Below, piece by piece: positions 30,960 through 36,371 of a DNA stretch of 64,000 nucleotides. The stretch covers positions 1,922,001-1,986,000 of the forward strand of contig NZ_CP113062.1 of the NCBI RefSeq assembly GCF_026625765.1. The letters run 5' to 3'. The position numbers were made by a program, and so were the translations under genes. Under the pieces are notes generated by a model. It saw only the letters and a program-made list of their open reading frames with translations, was not told the DNA's origin and ran no database searches. Within the stretch, counting starts at the first letter, position 1; each line of letters opens with the position of its first letter. Source of the DNA: Frigoribacterium sp. SL97. Lineage in GTDB: Bacteria > Actinomycetota > Actinomycetes > Actinomycetales > Microbacteriaceae.

Positions 30960-32651
30960 TCACGCGAGCAGTGCCCGCCTGAGCGTGTCGAGCCCGACCC
31001 CGCCCAGCTGAAGGGCGTCGCGGTGGAAGGCCTTGACGTCGAAGGTGGCGCCGTCTCGACGGGCTCGTTCGGCACGGAGGTCTTCCCAGATGCGCTGACC
31101 GACCTTGTACGACGGCGCCTGCCCCGGCCAGCCGAGGTACCGGTCGACCTCGAAGCGCACGAACTCGGTGTCCATGTTGACGTTCTCCGACATGAAGGCG
31201 AAGGCGTTCGTCGCGTCCCATCGCCCGCCGCCGCCGGGGAACGGCTTGCCGAGGTGGACACCGATGTCGAGCACGACACGCGCGGCACGCATGCGCTGAC
31301 CGTCGAGCATGCCCAGCCGGTCGCCCGGGTCGCCGAGCCAACCGAGCTCGTCCATCAGCCGTTCCGCGTACAGGGCCCAGCCCTCGGCGTGCCCCGAGGT
31401 GCCGGCCAGCTGGCGACGCCACGTGTTGAGCGTGGCCCGGTTGTGGACGGACTGACCGAGTTGGAGGTGGTGACCGGGGACCCCCTCGTGGAAGACCGTC
31501 GTCGTCTCACGCCACGTGCCGAAACGGGTGACCCCCTCGGGCACGGACCACCACATGCGGCCGGGACGCGAGAAGTCGTCGCTGGGGCTCGTGTAGTAGA
31601 TGCCACCGTCCTTGGTCGGTGCGATGCGGCACTCGAGCCGGCGGACCGGCTCGGGGATGTCGAACTGGTCCCGACCCAGCTCGGCGACCGCGCGGTCGCT
31701 GAGCTCCTGCATCCAGGCGCGGAGGGCGTCGGTGCCGTCGAGCTGGCGTGCGGGGTCGGCATCGAGCAGCTCGATGGCCCGGGAGACCGACGCCCCGGGT
31801 TCGATCTGCCGGGCGACCTCTTCTTGTTCGGCCGTCATCCGGGCGAGCTCGTCGATCCCCCACTCGTAGGTCTCGTCGAGGTCGACCGTCGCTCCGAGGA
31901 ACCGTCGCGAGTGCAGGGCGTAGGCGTCGCGCCCGACGGCGTCGTCGGCGGTCGCCGCGGGGAGCAACTCGTCGAGCAGGAAGCGTCGGAGGTCGACGTA
32001 GGCCTCCGCCGCCGACGAGGCGCCCGACGAGAGGTCCCGGCCGAGCGCCGTCCCGGGTTCGGTGCCGTCACCGAGCCGAGCGTCCCGCACGAACTCGGCG
32101 AAGAAGCCGTCGTCGGCACCGATGCGGGCACACTGCTCGGCCACCTTCTCGACCTGGCGCCGGGCGGGGGTGACTCCCCCGGCGATGCCCGCGCGCAACG
32201 TCTCGACGTACTGGTCGACGGCGGTCCGTACCCGGCCGAGGCGGGTCGCGACGTCGACCCAGTCGCGCTCGGAGGCGGTGGGCATGAGGTCGAACACGTC
32301 GCGGATGCCCTGGGCGGGTGACGCGATCACGTTGAGGTCGCGCAACTCGAGGCGCTGTTCGGCGTAGAGCAGCTCGAGCTCGAGCTCGCTCGTCAGGTCG
32401 TCCCGGGTGACCCGGTCGACGTCGTCCACGGGGGTGGTGGCCCGCAGTTCGGCCAGCGTGGCCCGGACGGCCTCGACGCGTCGGGCATGGCCGTCGGGCG
32501 AGTAGTCGCCGTACTCGCCCGTCCGGCCCTCACGGCCGATCCAGGTCGCGGTCGTGGGGTCGAGCTCGCAGAGGGTGTCCACCCAGCGTTCGGCGACCCC
32601 GTCGACGGGGGTGGGCGTGCGAGGGGTCGGCGTCGTCGCGGCATCGGTCAT
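30960..32651 (-). CDS. DUF885-family putative metallopeptidase
   Basis: A 563-residue protein of the DUF885 family. A zinc-site motif HEGVPGHH lies at 388-395, a variant of HExxH, with nearby SGHAEGWALYAERL supplying a likely third ligand, as in the M3/M32-like fold. No signal peptide is visible, so it is probably cytoplasmic. I choose the ATG at 32651 (MTDAATTPTP), because the 16 extra codons upstream run into a hairpin region and have no family features. It stands alone between HPr and rpsA with terminators in front. Peptidase activity is inferred, not shown. Confidence 0.85.
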   Translation of the reverse strand: MTDAATTPTPRTPTPVDGVAERWVDTLCELDPTTATWIGREGRTGEYGDYSPDGHARRVEAVRATLAELRATTPVDDVDRVTRDDLTSELELELLYAEQRLELRDLNVIASPAQGIRDVFDLMPTASERDWVDVATRLGRVRTAVDQYVETLRAGIAGGVTPARRQVEKVAEQCARIGADDGFFAEFVRDARLGDGTEPGTALGRDLSSGASSAAEAYVDLRRFLLDELLPAATADDAVGRDAYALHSRRFLGATVDLDETYEWGIDELARMTAEQEEVARQIEPGASVSRAIELLDADPARQLDGTDALRAWMQELSDRAVAELGRDQFDIPEPVRRLECRIAPTKDGGIYYTSPSDDFSRPGRMWWSVPEGVTRFGTWRETTTVFHEGVPGHHLQLGQSVHNRATLNTWRRQLAGTSGHAEGWALYAERLMDELGWLGDPGDRLGMLDGQRMRAARVVLDIGVHLGKPFPGGGGRWDATNAFAFMSENVNMDTEFVRFEVDRYLGWPGQAPSYKVGQRIWEDLRAERARRDGATFDVKAFHRDALQLGGVGLDTLRRALLA

Positions 32652-32671
32652 GCCGACGAGCCTAGTGACGC

Positions 32672-32709
32672 AGGAGGCGCGGTGCAGGGGGCCCCGCACC
32701 GCGCCTCCT
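32672..32709 (-). terminator. Second hairpin between HPr and the DUF885 gene
   Basis: A 14-bp perfect stem, AGGAGGCGCGGTGC with its complement. The bases between can extend it with a GGGG/CCCC pairing. It lies 20 nt before the DUF885 start, so it could act as a terminator for readthrough from the PTS operon or as a leader structure. Confidence 0.55.
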
Positions 32710-32722
32710 CGGCTCCCACGAC

Positions 32723-32764
32723 GAACGGGACGCCCGCCGACTCTCGTCGGCGGGCGTCCCGTTC
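32723..32764 (-). terminator. Terminator after the PTS/HPr operon
   Basis: A perfect 18-bp inverted repeat (32723-32740 with 32747-32764) with a 6-base CTCTCG loop, starting 12 nt past the HPr stop. It is strong and well placed to end the mannitol-type PTS operon. Confidence 0.8.
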
Positions 32765-32776
32765 TGGTGTCGGTAC

Positions 32777-33046
32777 CTACTCTTTGTCGAGGTCGGTCGC
32801 CAGGAGCGCGACGAGTTCGTCGAGGGCGGCCTCGGCGTTGTCGCCCTCGGTCGCGACGACGACCTCTTCACCGTGGCCGATGCCCAGCGAGAGCACGCCG
32901 AGGATGCTGGCGGCGTTGACGCTCTTGCCGGCCGCGGAGGTCAGCGTGACCTTGGCGCCGGTCTTGCCGGCGGCCTGGCTGAACAACGAGGCGGGGCGGG
33001 CGTGCAGCCCGACGCTCGAGGCGATGGTGACGGAACGTTCTGGCAT
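32777..33046 (-). CDS. HPr phosphocarrier protein
   Basis: An 89-residue PTS protein that passes phosphate from Enzyme I to EIIA. The phosphorylated His15 lies in SVGLHARPAS. The regulatory Ser is at residue 47 in NAASILGV, equivalent to Ser46 of Gram-positive HPr; whether an HPr kinase exists here cannot be told. It is the last gene of the PTS operon, 26 nt after EIIA. Enzyme I is not in the window. It may be the organism's general HPr (ptsH) or one dedicated to this operon. Confidence 0.93.
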   Translation of the reverse strand: MPERSVTIASSVGLHARPASLFSQAAGKTGAKVTLTSAAGKSVNAASILGVLSLGIGHGEEVVVATEGDNAEAALDELVALLATDLDKE

Positions 33047-33072
33047 GTCTTCTCCTCTGGAGGGGGTGGGGA

Positions 33073-33537
33073 TCAGTCGTCGTCGTCGGTCGACGCGAGC
33101 AACTCGTAGACCTCGGCGGTCGTGGTCGACCCGCGCAGGGCGGCGGCCTTGTCGGGGTCCATCAGGATGCTGGCGAGCTGGCTGAGGATGGCGATGTGGC
33201 CGTTGCCCTTGGCGGCGATGCCGACCGTGACCGAGACCTCGTTGCCGTCCCAGTCGACCGGGGTCGGGAACCGCAGCACGACGAGGGCGTCCTCTTTGAC
33301 CGAGTCCTTGCCGGCGAGGGTGCCGTGCGGGATCGCCACACCCTCGCCGACGTAGGTGGACACCGAGTTCTCGCGCTCGAACATGGCGTCGACGTACGAC
33401 TCGTCGATCGCACCCGCGTCGATCAGGGCCCGACCCGTCTTGCGGATGGCCTCGTCACGCGAGGCGGCGACCTCGTCGAGTCGGATGGACGACTCCGCGA
33501 GGAGCGCCGAGAGCTCGGGTGCCTGCTGGTCGGTCAT
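33073..33537 (-). CDS. PTS mannitol/fructose-type EIIA
   Basis: A 154-residue cytoplasmic EIIA domain of the fructose-mannitol family. The phosphorylated His71 lies in GVAIPHGT, preceded by the usual YVGEG segment. The ATG at 33537 is 2 nt after the EIIB stop, so the two are almost certainly coupled; the longer open frame upstream is out-of-frame EIIB sequence. It would receive phosphate from HPr and pass it to EIIB Cys16. Confidence 0.92.
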   Translation of the reverse strand: MTDQQAPELSALLAESSIRLDEVAASRDEAIRKTGRALIDAGAIDESYVDAMFERENSVSTYVGEGVAIPHGTLAGKDSVKEDALVVLRFPTPVDWDGNEVSVTVGIAAKGNGHIAILSQLASILMDPDKAAALRGSTTTAEVYELLASTDDDD

Positions 33538-33539
33538 CG

Positions 33540-33848
33540 TCAGACCTCGACCGTCGAGCCGTCCTGGATCGCCTTGACGACCTTGGCGACGTTGGGGTCT
33601 CCCATGAACAGCTGGAACGGCACGACGGGCACGTTCGGCACGACGCCGCGGGCACGCTCGGCGAGGTTGTTCTGGGTGACGACGACGTCGGCGTCCGACG
33701 GGATCGACGCGACGGGCGAGTGCTCGACGGTGACACCGCTCTTCTTCAGCTGCTTCTTGAGCGTGGACGCCAGCATGACGCTGCTGCCCATGCCCGCGTC
33801 GCACGCGACGATGAGTTTCTTGATGCTGGAACCGTCGAGGGTTGCCAT
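33540..33848 (-). CDS. PTS mannitol-type EIIB
   Basis: A 102-residue stand-alone EIIB. The phosphorylated Cys16 lies in VACDAGMGSS, the P-loop signature of mannitol-type EIIB, and VTQNNLAERA follows near residue 57. In E. coli MtlA this domain is fused to EIIC and EIIA. Here EIIC, EIIB and EIIA are three genes in that order. ATG start, 47 nt after EIIC. Confidence 0.9.
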   Translation of the reverse strand: MATLDGSSIKKLIVACDAGMGSSVMLASTLKKQLKKSGVTVEHSPVASIPSDADVVVTQNNLAERARGVVPNVPVVPFQLFMGDPNVAKVVKAIQDGSTVEV

Positions 33849-33895
33849 GACCTTCTCCTTGTGTGGTGGTGGTGCTGACTGGTGGTGCGGGCGGG

Positions 33896-35092
33896 CTAGG
33901 CGGTGGGTGCCGCGGTGCCCTTGCTGGTGGCCTTGTTGGCCGCGGTGGCGGCCTGGGCGTCGGCGAGAGCCTGCTCCTGTGCGGCGGAGTCCTCGGCACG
34001 GGCCTCGCGGTTCTCCTTGCGACCGAAGCCCATGAGGAGGGACGAGACGACGAACGAGACGGCCGCCGAGAGCAGGATACCCAGGTAGATCGGGAGAAGG
34101 TCCCCGCGGGCGGCGACGAGCGTGTAGGCGATGATGCTGCCGGGCGAGGCAGGGCCGACGAGGCCGACGTTGAACAGGGCGAAGGTCGCGATGCCGGTCG
34201 CTCCACCGAGGACGGCGGCGACGAGCAGGATCGGCTTCATCAGCACGTACGGGAAGTAGATCTCGTGGATGCCACCGAAGAAGTGCACGATGATCGCGGC
34301 CGGGGCCGAGGGGCGGATGGCGCGCGGACCGAAGAAGAGGTACGCGAGGAGGATGCCGAGACCCGGGCCGGGGTTCGACTCGAGCATGAAGAGGATCGAC
34401 TTGCCGGCCTCCTGCACCTGCGTGCCACCGAGGGGGGTGAGGATGCCCTGGTTGATGGCGTTGTTGAGGAACAGGACCTTGGCCGGCTCGATGATGATCG
34501 ACGCCAGGGGCAGCAGGCCACGGTCGACGAGGAAGCCGACGGCGCCGCCGAAGACGTTCGTGATCGCGGTGGTGACCGGGGCCAGGCCGAAGAAGGCGAG
34601 CACGCCCATGGCGCCACCGATGATGCCGAGCGAGAAGTTGTTGACGAGCATCTCGAAGCCGGACTTGATGCGGCCGTCGACGAGCTTGTCGAACTGCTTG
34701 AGGACCCAGGCGGCGAGCGGGCCGACGATCATCGCGCCGAGGAACTGGGGCACGTCGGTCGCGACGATGACGCCCATGACGGCGACGGCGCCGATGACGG
34801 CACCGCGCTGACCGTGGACCATGCGACCACCCGTGTAGGCGATCAGGATCGGCAGCAGGTACTTGATGATGGGACCGACGAGGCCGGGCCACGGGGTGCC
34901 GTCGGACATCTCGCCGAAGCCGCCGAGCTGGGGCACCGGCGTCCAACCGGTCTGGATGAACAGGGCCGTGATGAGGCCCCAGGCGATGAAGGCGCCGATG
35001 TTCGGCATGATCATGCCGGCCAGGAAGCCGCCGAAGCGCTGGACGCGCGCTCGGGCTCCCGTACCGGTGACGGTGGGGGTGAATTCGGACAT
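33896..35092 (-). CDS. PTS mannitol-type EIIC permease
   Basis: A 398-residue membrane permease that imports and helps phosphorylate the sugar alcohol. About eight to ten hydrophobic segments are present. The substrate-site motif GGIHEIYFPYVLMKP, near residue 278, is characteristic of mannitol EIIC. GGRMVHGQRG near residue 88 is also typical. The final 45 residues are Ala/Glu/Lys rich and cytoplasmic, replacing the missing EIIB fusion. Mannitol is the best substrate guess; other hexitols are possible. No mannitol-1-phosphate dehydrogenase gene is adjacent. Confidence 0.9.
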   Translation of the reverse strand: MSEFTPTVTGTGARARVQRFGGFLAGMIMPNIGAFIAWGLITALFIQTGWTPVPQLGGFGEMSDGTPWPGLVGPIIKYLLPILIAYTGGRMVHGQRGAVIGAVAVMGVIVATDVPQFLGAMIVGPLAAWVLKQFDKLVDGRIKSGFEMLVNNFSLGIIGGAMGVLAFFGLAPVTTAITNVFGGAVGFLVDRGLLPLASIIIEPAKVLFLNNAINQGILTPLGGTQVQEAGKSILFMLESNPGPGLGILLAYLFFGPRAIRPSAPAAIIVHFFGGIHEIYFPYVLMKPILLVAAVLGGATGIATFALFNVGLVGPASPGSIIAYTLVAARGDLLPIYLGILLSAAVSFVVSSLLMGFGRKENREARAEDSAAQEQALADAQAATAANKATSKGTAAPTA

Positions 35093-35205
35093 GGTGACGA
35101 CTTCTCCTTGTTTCTCTCAGCGACGAGAGGGGTGTGGGGTGATGGAGGTGGTGCGAGGTGCTGTGGTGCGTCGGGAGGGAACGAGGGGGGCCGGTCGGAG
35201 TCGCG

Positions 35206-35967
35206 TCATGCGATCACGACCCGGGGGCCGGCCTGTTCGACGTCGTCGGCCAGCTCGGCGTCCACGCCGGAGTCGGTGATGACGGTGTCGACGTCGGTGA
35301 GCGGTGCGACCTTGGCGAAGTCCTCGCGACCGAACTTGGTGTGGTCGGCGAGGACGACGGTGCGTCGTGACGCGGCGATGAGCGCGCGCTTGACCCGCGC
35401 CTCCGCCAGGTCGGGGGTGCTGATCCCACGCTCCACCGAGACGCCGTTCGTCCCGATGAACGCGACGTCGGCGAAGACGTCGGCGATCTGGGCCCGCGTC
35501 CAGTCCCCCACCGCGGAGTACGTGCGGGTGCGGATGAGGCCGCCGAGCAGGTGGAGCGTGACGTTCGGTCGGCTGATGAGGATGGTGGCGACGGCGAGCG
35601 AGTGGGTGACCACGGTCAGCTCCCGGTCGAGGGGCAGGAGTTCGGCCAGACGGATGGTCGAGGTGCCGGCGTCGACGATGATCGAGCCGCCGTCGGGCAG
35701 TTCGTCGAGGGCGGCCCGGGCGATGCGCTCCTTCTCGGACGCGGCCGTTCCCTCCCGGTCGACCACGGGAGGCTCGATGCCGAGGCGCTCGACGGCGATG
35801 GCGCCTCCGTGGACGCGGCGGAGGACGCCCCGGCGCTCGAGGGCGGTCAGGTCGCGGCGCACGGTCTCGGGCGCGACCGAGAGCTCTCGTGCGAGACCGG
35901 CCACCTCGACTCGGCCCCGGGACAGGGCCGTGTCGAGGATCTGCTGGTGACGCTCCGGTGCGTACAT
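35206..35967 (-). CDS. DeoR-family transcriptional regulator of the PTS operon
   Basis: A 253-residue regulator. The N-terminal DeoR-type helix-turn-helix lies at about 6-57 (RHQQILDTAL, then LARELSVAPETVRRDL and RRVHGGAI). The C-terminal sugar-phosphate sensor domain of the ribose-isomerase-like fold has VDAGTST near residue 100, plus GTNGVS and ADHTKFGRE. It begins at the ATG at 35967; the open frame upstream is not family-like. It precedes EIIC by 113 nt in the same direction, so it is probably first gene and autoregulator. The effector is likely a sugar-phosphate, by family analogy. Confidence 0.92.
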   Translation of the reverse strand: MYAPERHQQILDTALSRGRVEVAGLARELSVAPETVRRDLTALERRGVLRRVHGGAIAVERLGIEPPVVDREGTAASEKERIARAALDELPDGGSIIVDAGTSTIRLAELLPLDRELTVVTHSLAVATILISRPNVTLHLLGGLIRTRTYSAVGDWTRAQIADVFADVAFIGTNGVSVERGISTPDLAEARVKRALIAASRRTVVLADHTKFGREDFAKVAPLTDVDTVITDSGVDAELADDVEQAGPRVVIA

Positions 35968-36037
35968 GGGAGACCTCGTCGTCGGACTGCACGGCCGCCT
36001 CGGGGGCTGACCGGTGGTGCGGAAGTGCGGAAGGAGT

Positions 36038-36051
36038 TCAACTGTTGTTGA
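36038..36051 (-). promoter_or_regulatory. Inverted repeat at the deoR transcription start
   Basis: TCAAC-TGTT-GTTGA, a 5+4+5 inverted repeat placed at about +3 to +16 relative to the predicted deoR start. This is a natural position for a repressor operator. Which protein binds is unknown. Confidence 0.4.
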
Positions 36052-36060
36052 TCTGCGCTT

Positions 36061-36089
36061 ATATAAGTCCGTTTGTGTGGCCCGGTCAA
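36061..36089 (-). promoter_or_regulatory. Promoter of the deoR-PTS operon
   Basis: On the minus strand TTGACC (36089-36084) and TTATAT (36066-36061) are exactly 17 bases apart, the best promoter match I found in the window. The spacer holds one copy of an 11-base direct repeat. The predicted start is near 36054, about 87 nt before the deoR ATG. Confidence 0.7.
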
Positions 36090-36118
36090 GTCTGTACCGC
36101 GTGTCGTGTCCGTTTGTG
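36067..36118. repeat. Paired direct repeat GTCCGTTTGTG around the deoR promoter
   Basis: Two exact copies of GTCCGTTTGTG, at 36067-36077 and 36108-36118, 41 bases apart, about four helical turns. One fills the spacer between -10 and -35 and the other lies upstream of -35, a layout expected of an operator bound by a regulator such as the adjacent DeoR protein. Confidence 0.55.
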
Positions 36119-36187
36119 CCCGAGTGGGGCGTCGATTGGCTGCCCGATGGGCAACCGATGCCCGATGAACGGGCAGCACGTGCCCGA
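36117..36187. repeat. Four TGCCCGA direct repeats
   Basis: TGCCCGA occurs at 36117, 36141, 36159 and 36181. The second and third copies also form inverted repeats with following GGGCA (TGCCCGATGGGCA and a 17-base TGCCCG...CGGGCA). Function unknown; either a binding-site cluster upstream of the deoR promoter or decayed tandem duplications. Confidence 0.5.
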
Positions 36188-36257
36188 GCGGGGCCGCTCG
36201 GGCCGGGTCGTAGGACCCCGGGGACAGGAGGCGCGCGCAGAAGGGCAGGACGGACCG

Positions 36258-36326
36258 TCTCGGCGACGTGCGACGGGCGACGGGCGACGTGCGACGTGCG
36301 ACGTGCGACGTGCGACGTCGCCGAGA
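36258..36326. repeat. Eight-copy heptamer array inside a 12-bp inverted repeat
   Basis: Eight tandem heptamers at 36263-36318: six GCGACGT and two GCGACGG (second and third). The array is bounded by TCTCGGCGACGT (36258-36269) and its exact complement (36315-36326), which overlap the end units. Seven is not a multiple of three, so it is not a coding repeat. It lies 46 bases beyond the polA stop on the polA transcript side. Confidence 0.85.
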
Positions 36327-36371
36327 TGGACCTCAGGGTCCGTGGCCGTTCGGCGCCGCGGCGCCCGGGGC

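Larger units (their letters stand above)
35968..36371. other. 404-base non-coding gap between deoR and polA
   Basis: The largest gene-free stretch in the window. Reading left to right it holds the deoR leader with an inverted repeat, a well-formed minus-strand promoter with direct repeats, four TGCCCGA copies, an 11-bp palindrome (36249-36259), an eight-copy heptamer array between 12-bp inverted repeats, and a 14-bp palindrome GGCGCCGCGGCGCC at 36351-36364 just past the polA stop. No credible gene is present; the open frames crossing it lack family features and good starts. Confidence 0.7.

Noticed and set aside
36263..36318. CRISPR array
   Set aside because: The repeat unit is only 7 bases, has no spacers and no cas genes are nearby.
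36351..36364. GGCGCCGCGGCGCC palindrome as a regulatory site
   Set aside because: Self-complementary GC runs are common in such DNA; it lies past the polA stop and has no partner motif.
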